Assembly (NCBI RefSeq): GCF_045865695.1
Contig: NZ_BAACAP010000247.1
Location: 91,753 to 155,752 of the forward strand
Direction: 5' to 3'
Source: Scytonema sp045865695
GTDB lineage: Bacteria > Cyanobacteriota > Cyanobacteriia > Cyanobacteriales > Nostocaceae
Length of the DNA stretch: 64,000 bases
Below are positions 16,117-22,952 of this stretch, piece by piece. A program made the position numbers and the translations under genes. How positions within the stretch are numbered: position 1 is the first letter of the stretch; every line of letters starts with the position of its first letter. The notes under the pieces are model-generated. The model worked only from the letters and a program-made list of their open reading frames with translations. It did no database searches and was not told the DNA's origin.

Positions 16117-16364
16117 AAAGAAATGAAGCAGCTATATGTTTGCTGCAAAATGGATGGACGATAGAGGAGGTGTGTATTGTGTTAAATGGTGAAGAAGTGG
16201 TAGAAAAAAAGAGATGTCCAACTGTTGAAAATAGCAACACTTTAATTGAAATGATACGAAAAGGTGGTGTTGTAATTAGTGAAGATAATGTTAAGCAACA
16301 TACAATACAAGAACAGATAAACAAAGTACGGCGTTTTGCTGAAAGTAATAAATATTACTTATAG
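16113..16364 (+). CDS. hypothetical small protein
   Basis: An 83-aa protein. The first 30 residues (EAAICLLQNGWTIEEVCIVL) look like a short helix-turn-helix-type hairpin, but no recognised DNA-binding family fits. It overlaps the previous gene by ATGA. A GGTAGAAAAA word lies inside the gene at 16199-16208. Confidence 0.55.
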   Translation: MKRNEAAICLLQNGWTIEEVCIVLNGEEVVEKKRCPTVENSNTLIEMIRKGGVVISEDNVKQHTIQEQINKVRRFAESNKYYL

Positions 16365-16405
16365 CTTATTGGATAAAATTAAGAAATTGTTTGCTTGGAT
16401 TAATT

Positions 16406-17365
16406 ATGGAAGGGATAGAAATATCAAAAGAGGTTTTGGATAGCTTGTATGACAAGGCACGCGATCGCGTCAAACAGTCAGATATGTATCGACAAATAAC
16501 TAAACGCAAGTACAGATCCGTTAGAGGATATCAGGATTGGCTTGACGTTATGGTGGAGTTTGTTTTCTGTTTACAGTGTTGTACTAAAGGGATGATGGCT
16601 TTACATGAAAATGTACTATTGATGTTAAGCGTTCAATTGATGAATGTTTACATATCGAAACGTGCCAGTTCGTATTGGTTGGATAGAGATCTTGCCGATA
16701 TTTTTCTACATTGCGATATACCAGAAGGATTGAGCGAGCTTCCATCTTTCATTCCTTATGGTTTGTTGTTTCTTCCATTAGATAAAGCTCCTGTAGATTC
16801 AAATGGTAATTCCATATCGTGGATTTTGTTTTATAAGGCGCAAGCTGGAGAAGAGTTACCCGTTATCTTCTATGGTAGTCAGTATGCAAAACCGGAACCG
16901 ATAGAAAAAGATTGTATTCTGTGGGTGTCGCAAGCAAAAGATAGCTCGTTTTACTCTGGAGCGATCGCTCCAGACTTTAAAACGCACGTTGTTACTCCAG
17001 ATGGACTTAGTGCAAGCGATAGTGAAGCACAATTAACCAATACTATTAGTTCTTTACTGATTCAATCGCTGCTAGTCGCTCAACATTATCCCGAATGGTC
17101 GGATCGAGAAGAAAATGGTGGTGGTGGTTTTGGGAAAACTTCAGTTCCAAAATCTTCAAGAAAAGAGAACACTTGGTTAAATCCGAAGTGGATTGGTAAT
17201 CTGTACGTTAAAGCACACAAACCGAGAAAAGACTTGGGTGGCACTCATGCTTCTCCTACATCTCACACTCGGAGGGGACACTGGCGCAATCAAGCTTATG
17301 GTGAAAAGTGGAGTCAGCGTAGAATGATTATTATTCAACAAACTGACGTAAACAAAAGATCGTAA
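16406..17365 (+). CDS. AcrVA2-like protein, candidate anti-CRISPR
   Basis: A 319-aa protein (from ATG 16406; an in-frame TTG lies 15 bp upstream). AcrVA2 of Moraxella bovoculi, about 322 aa, inhibits type V-A CRISPR by blocking Cas12a production. It ends in a block of the form 'H-x-R-R-G-H-W...G...R-x-x'. Here the C-terminus reads SPTSHTRRGHWRNQAYGEKW and then QRRMIIIQ. Upstream there is a hydrophobic 'LPSFIPYGLLFLPL' strand comparable to AcrVA2's 'LPDWCVYVDI', a helical 'SSLLIQSLLVAQHYP' segment and a 'WLNPKWIGNLYV' segment, in the same order as AcrVA2. The length also agrees. Many AcrVA2-like proteins have untested function, so anti-CRISPR activity is an inference. It sits between two - strand tail genes in a small + strand island. 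Confidence 0.5.
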   Translation: MEGIEISKEVLDSLYDKARDRVKQSDMYRQITKRKYRSVRGYQDWLDVMVEFVFCLQCCTKGMMALHENVLLMLSVQLMNVYISKRASSYWLDRDLADIFLHCDIPEGLSELPSFIPYGLLFLPLDKAPVDSNGNSISWILFYKAQAGEELPVIFYGSQYAKPEPIEKDCILWVSQAKDSSFYSGAIAPDFKTHVVTPDGLSASDSEAQLTNTISSLLIQSLLVAQHYPEWSDREENGGGGFGKTSVPKSSRKENTWLNPKWIGNLYVKAHKPRKDLGGTHASPTSHTRRGHWRNQAYGEKWSQRRMIIIQQTDVNKRS

Positions 17366-17400
17366 TGAGAAGTCAATAAAGAATCTACTGGATATTATTT

Positions 17401-17484
17401 ATGAGAATACCAAAAGCAACAAAAAGTAAAGATGGATTGATGCGAATGTCAGTCAATATTGAAAGAGTATTTACAAGATGTTGA
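17401..17484 (+). CDS. possible 27-aa basic peptide
   Basis: An ATG at 17401 opens a 27-codon frame rich in Lys and Arg (MRIPKATKSKDGLMRMSVN), ending just before the end of the convergent tail gene. The sequence is too short to judge. It may equally be the remnant of a longer gene. Confidence 0.25.
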   Translation: MRIPKATKSKDGLMRMSVNIERVFTRC

Positions 17485-17486
17485 AT

Positions 17487-17999
17487 CTACATAATAGTAC
17501 GACGGTTCAATTCGACGAATTCAATATCGTACTCATTTGTGTATAATGGCGCGCCATTTTGACTGACACCACTCGTACCACTAGCGGAACTCACTTTGAG
17601 CATTCCTTTGCGAACGGTATGGGTGGTGTCTGTTATTTCGGGGTGACAGTAATCGAGCACAGTAACAGGAATAAATCGGTTGTACCCGCTTGCAATGCTA
17701 CTGATGGCGAGAAATTTGAGTGTTTGATGGATCGACCAGAGATTGTTTGCAACCTTTGCTCTGAATCCAACACGTACTAGTTTAGGTGAGATAAATGGGT
17801 TGTTGAATGTATCGACGATATCAGTTTTTTCTGTTTCTACCCGACTATATTCAGTTGAATCGACTGGTAATATCAAGTAGTTGATTGAGTTTATGGTGGT
17901 GGTGAATAGTTCGGGAACGCCATATTGCGTACATATGGTTTGTTGGCACTCAATGTATAGGTTACGTATGTGGTTGTTGTTAGTGATTGTGCAGGTCAT
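17487..17999 (-). CDS. putative distal tail protein
   Basis: A 170-aa protein with no recognised domain. It is strand-rich with an 'ITDTTHTVRKGMLKV' region and ends NEYDIEFVELNRR. In transcription order it lies between the tape measure and the large hub-like protein, where siphophages usually carry a distal-tail or minor tail protein. The ATG is at 17999. It is isolated from both tail neighbours by + strand islands, so it must have its own promoter or depend on read-through. Confidence 0.5.
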   Translation of the reverse strand: MTCTITNNNHIRNLYIECQQTICTQYGVPELFTTTINSINYLILPVDSTEYSRVETEKTDIVDTFNNPFISPKLVRVGFRAKVANNLWSIHQTLKFLAISSIASGYNRFIPVTVLDYCHPEITDTTHTVRKGMLKVSSASGTSGVSQNGAPLYTNEYDIEFVELNRRTIM

Positions 18000-18249
18000 T
18001 CGGTGCGGATATAAAGAATGTTATATGTATTTTATGCGGGTTTGACAAAATGATTCAACCACACTCGTAATTAATATTCTGGCAAATTAAATATATTCTA
18101 TAAGACTTTGGCTATCCAAGCAATGAACATATTTGGACGAGGTTGATGTGAAAGTAAAGAATTTACGTAGAAATACTGTTGTTGAATCAAATGACAGTGT
18201 AACATAATTTGCAAAAAAGGGACAGTATTATATTGGTAGACAATCAAAA

Positions 18250-18378
18250 ATGAACAAAATCAGTAAAACAAAACTTCCCGTTCATCGGAAAGTACGCGAA
18301 CAGTACGAACTTTCAGTAGTCAAAATGGTGGAAAGAGTAAACACAATAATTGTAGTAACAACAGATAAAACTTTGTAA
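18250..18378 (+). CDS. small hypothetical protein (42 aa)
   Basis: ATG 18250 to TAA 18376-18378 encodes a basic peptide (KTKLPVHRKVREQYELSVVK). It lies in the 410-bp gap between the tail gene at 17999 and the tandem paralogues. The rest of this gap (18000-18249) shows only a 19-codon frame at 18148-18207 and no clear RNA or repeat. The peptide is plausible but unproven. Confidence 0.35.
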   Translation: MNKISKTKLPVHRKVREQYELSVVKMVERVNTIIVVTTDKTL

Positions 18379-18409
18379 ATTAGATAATTAATCAGAAAGG
18401 TTGTTTGAT

Positions 18410-19219
18410 ATGGTGAAGTGTAAAGCTGCAAAAGTTTATAGTGAGTTCTGGAAAAACTACGAACCATTCGATTTAATTTATGGATATAAGAGTAGATTAG
18501 TTTTGTCAAGATTTCGAGTTAAAGATGGGAAACATTTTGATTATTGTCATGAAATATCTATTTATGACGATGATTCTATTTTCGTTCAAACCATAGATTT
18601 CTATCCTGAATTTTGGGCGGTTTATGAAGAATATTATTGGGTAGATTATTCGTGGGGTAATTTGAGTTATGAGGAAAAAGTAGACATTATAGAATTGAAC
18701 AACTGTGGTACAGCTCACGCTTTTAAAAACGCCCATTGTTTTCTCAACTGGTGCTCTAAAAGTGTTCTCAATCAACTGGTCTGCAATCTATACGATTTTT
18801 CCTATTTCTGCGAAGTAAATGAAAAATATGAGAAATATTCTCCATGTTCTAGTTCCCTTTGTGTACATTACATCGAAGAGAAATTGCCGAAATTAAACAA
18901 CAGATACGATTTTTGGTTGAGATGTTACGCTAAAAACGAGTGGCAGCAAGAATACTACTTCGATGTTTTCTACCCAAGATTCCCAATAGCTGGCGCAAAA
19001 ATAACAGTAAGGATTGAGTTTCCACATAGACCGGAGTTGAACTTCAAACTACGATGGATAGACGGTCAAAGAGATTTGTTTCAACTGATACAGGACGAGT
19101 TTGTAGAAAAAGTAACAGACCTCAGATCGTTTACAACAACTCAGACTGTAAATATGTGGAAACATAGGAAAGTGCAAGAGTGGTCTGAGTTGGTGATACT
19201 CAATGAGAGGAGAAGATAA
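18410..19219 (+). CDS. hypothetical protein, first of two tandem paralogues
   Basis: A 269-aa aromatic, acidic protein starting MVKCKAAKVYSEFW. ATG 18410 is supported by AGAAAGG at 18394-18400. The next gene is a clear paralogue: CKAAK[VI]Y at the N-terminus, D-[DG]-S-[IV]-F-x-Q near residue 65, F-P-E-F-W or Y-P-E-F-W near residue 75, and FWLR-x-x-AKN-x-WQ-x-E-Y near residue 185 are shared. I do not recognise the family. It has no signal or membrane segment. TAGAAAAA occurs once (19104-19111). Confidence 0.7.
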   Translation: MVKCKAAKVYSEFWKNYEPFDLIYGYKSRLVLSRFRVKDGKHFDYCHEISIYDDDSIFVQTIDFYPEFWAVYEEYYWVDYSWGNLSYEEKVDIIELNNCGTAHAFKNAHCFLNWCSKSVLNQLVCNLYDFSYFCEVNEKYEKYSPCSSSLCVHYIEEKLPKLNNRYDFWLRCYAKNEWQQEYYFDVFYPRFPIAGAKITVRIEFPHRPELNFKLRWIDGQRDLFQLIQDEFVEKVTDLRSFTTTQTVNMWKHRKVQEWSELVILNERRR

Positions 19220-19221
19220 GA

Positions 19222-20046
19222 ATGGCAAGATGTAAAGCTGCTAAAATCTACAAATCTTATTATGAAAATTACACGGGATTGAACGGTGCGGGTTGCTATG
19301 CTCAAATTATAGGTGTGGCTTACGAATATAGTATTTGGACTGATGATATTGCAGATAGAGATGAAATTTATGTTTACAGCGATGGTTCAGTTTTCATGCA
19401 AAGAGTTGATATGTTTCCTGAATTTTGGCACATATATTTTGAGTGCGGACATCCTCGTAGAAGTTATTACAATTGGGATACCTGGGATGATTTACACCCT
19501 GTAGAACAAGAATGTTTGGCTGTAGAAAATGATATTGGGTTTGTTTCAGCGTGGAAAAGTGTCGAACTTTTCTTGAATGAATACAGTAGACTTTATCCTG
19601 AAAATTGTAAGTTGCTAAAATGCGATCTTTATAAGTTTAATTATATATGTCTTACCAATGATGTTTACACCATGTACAATAATCGTTGGAGCTACCCGTC
19701 CAGAACTCTTTACGGTTTTAATAATAAACCTTCTCTCATTGAATATTATTTCTGGTTAAGAGTTTCCGCAAAGAATCAATGGCAAAGTGAGTATTGTTTT
19801 GACATATTCTTACCTCGTTACGGAGAAGGGCGAAATCTGGCAAAAATAATATTTCCGACAAGAGACGATCTTAATTTTGAATGTAGCGGTAGCTTTTTAC
19901 CGGATCCCTGTAATACATTTTTCAAAAATGTTTGTCGAATATTTGAAGAAAAAGTAAGCAAATCTTTGGTTTCAGAATTATCAGAAGAAAGCCAAAGAGA
20001 ATGGAGGTTGAGATACTACAGAACGTACAAAATGGGAATGGTGTAA
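19222..20046 (+). CDS. hypothetical protein, second of two tandem paralogues
   Basis: A 274-aa protein starting MARCKAAKIYKSYYENY, separated by 2 bp from its paralogue and probably cotranslated (GAGGAGAAGATAAGA precedes the ATG). Many aromatic residues and the FWLRVSAKNQWQSEYCFD motif are conserved between the two copies, although overall identity is modest. The duplication is therefore old or fast-evolving. Function is unknown. Their presence as a pair in an accessory island suggests a host-interaction or defence/counter-defence role, which is only a guess. Confidence 0.7.
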   Translation: MARCKAAKIYKSYYENYTGLNGAGCYAQIIGVAYEYSIWTDDIADRDEIYVYSDGSVFMQRVDMFPEFWHIYFECGHPRRSYYNWDTWDDLHPVEQECLAVENDIGFVSAWKSVELFLNEYSRLYPENCKLLKCDLYKFNYICLTNDVYTMYNNRWSYPSRTLYGFNNKPSLIEYYFWLRVSAKNQWQSEYCFDIFLPRYGEGRNLAKIIFPTRDDLNFECSGSFLPDPCNTFFKNVCRIFEEKVSKSLVSELSEESQREWRLRYYRTYKMGMV

Positions 20047-20050
20047 ACAC

Positions 20051-20296
20051 ATGACCAAATACTTCATTGATACAGAATTCATAGAAAATGGTTATAAAAT
20101 GGGGTAAAATATAAACATACGACCAGGTTTTAGACATATGGGAATACAAACTAGGTGGACAGATGTTGAGAAGCAAATCATTAATAATAATCATCACGCA
20201 CTACTCGGAGCAAGAACTGTACGAGAGCGCTATACATGGCTCTGCGAGCAACACAAACTTGCTATTCTAGGATTGGCACAATTAAACCCTCTTTAG
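20051..20296 (+). pseudogene. remnant of a DEDDh 3'-5' exoribonuclease, internally deleted
   Basis: The frame starts MTKYFIDTEFIENG, the exonuclease I motif (D-T-E-F) found at the start of short 3'-5' exoribonucleases in cyanobacteria and phages. After 18 codons it meets TAA. The same frame then continues with HHALLGARTVRERYTWLCEQ, like the final motif (H-x-A-x-x-D-A) of the same family, with Gly where the catalytic Asp should be. The central 100 or so residues are missing. This is best read as a decayed gene with a large internal deletion, not a functional enzyme. Confidence 0.55.
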
Positions 20297-20316
20297 AGCT
20301 TCACAGGTATCGGAAA

Positions 20317-20535
20317 ATGAATGATGAAAATATTGAACGCATTATTCGCAATCTCATGTCATCGTCTCGTATTGATGGTGATGTGAAATACGACAAAGAT
20401 CGCCACACCTGTTTTCTAACAATACGCGATCGTTACGTCAGTCAAAGTTTCTTTTGCGATCTGAATAACTTGTGGACTGAAGGTGACATATTTGATGATA
20501 TGCAATATGAGGAAAGTGAAGATGAGCAACCATAA
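20317..20535 (+). CDS. hypothetical small acidic protein
   Basis: A 72-aa protein of unknown function starting MNDENIERIIRNLMSSSRID. The longer upstream start at 20236 would lie in the exonuclease remnant, so ATG 20317 is preferred. It is acidic at the C-terminus (YEESEDEQP) and overlaps the next ATG at 20522. Confidence 0.6.
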   Translation: MNDENIERIIRNLMSSSRIDGDVKYDKDRHTCFLTIRDRYVSQSFFCDLNNLWTEGDIFDDMQYEESEDEQP

Positions 20536-20725
20536 TCCCATAACAGTGAAAATTGACTCACAAACAACGTATATTTGTAATTTAGAAGGATGGGTGTTAG
20601 AAAAAAGATTTAAACGCGAGTTTATGAGGAGCGCATTTTTAAATTCACATGATTATGAAACCGGAAACAAAACGTACATAACAAAAACACTATCTTGGAA
20701 ATTTCAACAAGAAATAATTATGTGA
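20522..20725 (+). CDS. hypothetical small basic protein
   Basis: A 67-aa protein starting MSNHNPITVKIDSQTTYICN; ATG 20522 overlaps the previous gene by 14 bp. It ends WKFQQEIIM at a TGA that overlaps the GTG of the following small frame (ATGTGA). No domain is recognised. A TAGAAAAA word lies at 20598-20605. Confidence 0.5.
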   Translation: MSNHNPITVKIDSQTTYICNLEGWVLEKRFKREFMRSAFLNSHDYETGNKTYITKTLSWKFQQEIIM

Positions 20726-20841
20726 TTTGTCAAGATTATTGGGATAATTATCGTTCGGAACAATTCTTATATTATCACGAAGGATTACCACCAATAGCCG
20801 ATAGACTGAATTTACAAGAATGGGAAATCGATAATGAATAA
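20722..20841 (+). CDS. small hypothetical protein (39 aa), GTG start
   Basis: GTG 20722 overlaps the previous stop, and the TAA at 20839-20841 lies 8 bp inside the next gene. The peptide (DYWDNYRSEQFLYYHEGLPP) is acidic and aromatic like its neighbours and fills an otherwise empty gap. Coupling at both ends supports translation, but it could also be the shifted end of the preceding gene. Confidence 0.45.
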   Translation: MICQDYWDNYRSEQFLYYHEGLPPIADRLNLQEWEIDNE

Positions 20842-21226
20842 TGCCGAAATACCAACGGTAACCCACAGTTCTCAAATAGGAGAACATACATATCATTTCA
20901 ATCTAGATAGTTATCTCATACACGAATATTCCAAATACATAGATTGTGATGAAAAGCGAGTATCGTATGCGTTAGCCGAACATCCAACAGGTATTATATA
21001 TGTTGCGCGTGAAATTGGTGTTCGTGAGAATCGAAGAGATAGAACGCATAGTATGTATGATACTTATTTACATAACGTTACTTCAGATAGTTATGAAACA
21101 CGACATACAGCTTACTACAGCGAACGTGGTGTTCATATACAAACTGTGGAAACAAAAATATGGACTAAAGGTGTTCCAAAAGAGCAGTTGAAACGGGAGT
21201 TGTTTGAGGAGAATAATGTAACATGA
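20834..21226 (+). CDS. hypothetical phage protein
   Basis: A 130-aa protein with a strand-rich N-terminus (THSSQIGEHTYHFNLDSYLI) and a central Arg/Tyr-rich stretch (RENRRDRTHSMYDTYLHN). No family is recognised. It is coupled to the next gene by ATGA at 21223-21226. Position in the accessory island gives no further clue. Confidence 0.6.
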   Translation: MNNAEIPTVTHSSQIGEHTYHFNLDSYLIHEYSKYIDCDEKRVSYALAEHPTGIIYVAREIGVRENRRDRTHSMYDTYLHNVTSDSYETRHTAYYSERGVHIQTVETKIWTKGVPKEQLKRELFEENNVT

Positions 21227-21798
21227 CGAAAACTTGGAAACCCATATGTTCCACACATGAAGTTAGTTTGAGATTTGCCATTAACGGAATGACTGTTAAG
21301 CAAATTAAGCAATTATGTACGAAACTAGGAGGTATAGAAAAAAGATATCGTACAATGAAACGCCATGAACTCATTGAAATGTTGTTTCAGAACTATTGTG
21401 GTTTTGATGAAAATTTTATGGTAAGGATTTCACCAGATGACGATATGGTAGAACAAGTTGCAAATCAAATAGGCGCAGAATCTATGAGAAAAATGAATCT
21501 TGTGCCTAAGTTCTTTTTTGAGGACGAAAGACAAACAATGAATAGAAAACAAACAGTCGAGATTGAATGGTTTACGCCAAATGATAAGTTACCAGAACAA
21601 GCTGTAATCGTTTTGGTAAATACAGGCACTCAAATAATGATTGGGTATTACGGTAGTTACAATAGGTGGTTTTATTTTGCAGGTAATAAGTTCAACAAGA
21701 TAGACTATCTGCTAAATGTGAAGGAATGGGCGCATCTCCCATCTGATATCGATTCAATTGCATCTGAAGTGTCGCCAATTTCTCTTTCGCACGATTGA
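21223..21798 (+). CDS. SAP-like plus DUF551-like protein
   Basis: A 191-aa protein with two recognisable parts. Residues 22-50 (GMTVKQIKQLCTKLGGIEKR, then the helix ELIEMLFQN) resemble a SAP helix-extended-loop-helix, a DNA-binding motif. Residues 109-167 (IEWFTPNDKLPEQAVIVLVN, then MIGYYGSYNRWFYFAG, then VKEWAHLP) follow the DUF551 pattern: W-x-x-x-x-x-x-L-P, then V-L-V, then G-Y-Y, then W-x-x-L-P. DUF551 is common in phages and of unknown role. Its 3' end overlaps the convergent 268-aa gene by 107 bp. Confidence 0.65.
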   Translation: MTKTWKPICSTHEVSLRFAINGMTVKQIKQLCTKLGGIEKRYRTMKRHELIEMLFQNYCGFDENFMVRISPDDDMVEQVANQIGAESMRKMNLVPKFFFEDERQTMNRKQTVEIEWFTPNDKLPEQAVIVLVNTGTQIMIGYYGSYNRWFYFAGNKFNKIDYLLNVKEWAHLPSDIDSIASEVSPISLSHD

Positions 21799-22498
21799 GC
21801 ATCATCACCTCAGTAGCATCGCTCGGACTTGCGTATTTTTCTACAAAGTACCGAGCGTCTTCTATTTGTCCCAATAATGATGTCAGTTCAGATTGTCGTT
21901 CGAGATATTCATCCAACTCTTTATCGACAGTTTGACATACGTCCTCTACCTGCGGACGGATTTGTTGTAGAAAAATAGGTGTAGGAAGCGGGTTGGCTTT
22001 CCACTGTTGTTCGATGTTAATTGTTTGCTGACAATCGGGGAGGCGTAGTACAAGTGTACGAGTGCCGTCTTTGTGGGATTGCCATTCAACTTGTTCTGGT
22101 GCGGGTTTTGAATTTACAACACGCAATTCCTTGATAACCTCGGTTGCTTGGAGTTGAGTCACTTCGTGTTGGGCGATCGCTTCCAGTGCTTCTTTATTGG
22201 AAGGTTGACCCAATCTGAGGAGTAAAGGTATTCCCAGTCGAACGGCAGTAATGTAAGCCAATTGTTCCGATATCTTCCAAGCATCTATGAGTTTGTTGGT
22301 TTCTCGGATACTTAAGCCTCTATTTTCTACCATTTTGTTGAACTTACGCACGCTACCTTCTTTTAATCCATCCAATCGTCGTCCAGCATCTAACATCATG
22401 GCGGTTGCCATCTCCATCATTTGGACGATTGTTTCTAACTCTCCTTCAGGATCTATAATTTGAGCTGGTTTCAGGGTTGCGGAAAGTTGCGAATTCAT
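21692..22498 (-). CDS. hypothetical helical protein, convergent with the SAP/DUF551 gene
   Basis: A 268-aa protein, mostly helical with coiled-coil potential near the C-terminus (ELDEYLERQSELTSLLGQIE). Its codons are more GC-rich than those of its neighbours (LLLRLGQPSNKEALEAIAQH), which suggests a separate origin. It lies alone on the - strand between + strand genes, downstream of the tape measure. It may be a tail accessory protein or an imported regulator. I do not recognise it. Its last 107 bp overlap the 3' end of the opposite gene. Confidence 0.6.
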   Translation of the reverse strand: MNSQLSATLKPAQIIDPEGELETIVQMMEMATAMMLDAGRRLDGLKEGSVRKFNKMVENRGLSIRETNKLIDAWKISEQLAYITAVRLGIPLLLRLGQPSNKEALEAIAQHEVTQLQATEVIKELRVVNSKPAPEQVEWQSHKDGTRTLVLRLPDCQQTINIEQQWKANPLPTPIFLQQIRPQVEDVCQTVDKELDEYLERQSELTSLLGQIEDARYFVEKYASPSDATEVMMLNRAKEKLATLQMQLNRYQMGDAPIPSHLADSLSC

Positions 22499-22520
22499 GT
22501 TACTATGACTCCAGAATTAA

Positions 22521-22712
22521 ATGGAATATTTGGCAAAAGCGCATCACCTATTGGTAAAAGTGGGTGGTGTCTTTTACTTTTGTGGACTAGCTTACCACAG
22601 AATTATGCGAATTAAAATAATTTTCTCAGAGAATAGTCGGATACGCTTGACATTTATGGATAATGCGATACTATGCTCGAAAATAGAACATGGGTACTGG
22701 GAGAAAATATGA
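22521..22712 (+). CDS. possible small protein (63 aa)
   Basis: The frame from ATG 22521 ends in a TGA that overlaps the ATG of the next gene (ATGA at 22709-22712), the coupling usual in this operon. The product contains a hydrophobic aromatic stretch (GGVFYFCGLAYHRIM) and is basic. The same region also has a shorter alternative frame, so coding is uncertain. TTGACA at 22647-22652 and TATGGATAATG just behind it may instead form a promoter for the downstream genes. Confidence 0.35.
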   Translation: MEYLAKAHHLLVKVGGVFYFCGLAYHRIMRIKIIFSENSRIRLTFMDNAILCSKIEHGYWEKI

Positions 22713-22933
22713 CTAAATCATCAAATGAAAGAATGGATCGTCTAACCGCAGAAACTGCACAAGATCGTCAGCAAGCCGCAATCGACCGTCAAGAATTCCG
22801 TACTGAAATTCGACAGATTTGGGAGTATCTACGCGATCGCTCGAGCGCGCAAGCCGTACATAGTGCTTATCGCATGACAGCGCAAGCTGAAAGAGCGCTT
22901 ATCGCTTTGGGTGGTAGCAGCCCACAAGATTAA
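22709..22933 (+). CDS. hypothetical helical protein
   Basis: A 74-aa, charged helical protein (MDRLTAETAQDRQQAAIDRQ), probably a coiled coil. ATG 22709 follows GGGAGAAAAT, a good ribosome site, so it is preferred over the longer frame from 22673. It lies 19 bp upstream of the Cas1 homologue and is probably cotranscribed with it, so it is a candidate functional partner. It is not Cas2: no ferredoxin-like fold is visible. Confidence 0.6.
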   Translation: MTKSSNERMDRLTAETAQDRQQAAIDRQEFRTEIRQIWEYLRDRSSAQAVHSAYRMTAQAERALIALGGSSPQD

Positions 22934-22952
22934 AGTTTGAAAGGAATCGAAC

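Noticed and set aside
18148..18207. GTG-initiated 19-codon frame upstream of the tandem paralogues
   Set aside because: Too short, with no ribosome site or neighbour coupling.
22505..22615. 36-aa + strand frame starting MTPELNGIF
   Set aside because: The alternative frame from 22521 is longer and couples to the next gene. Both cannot be right, and the evidence for this one is weaker.
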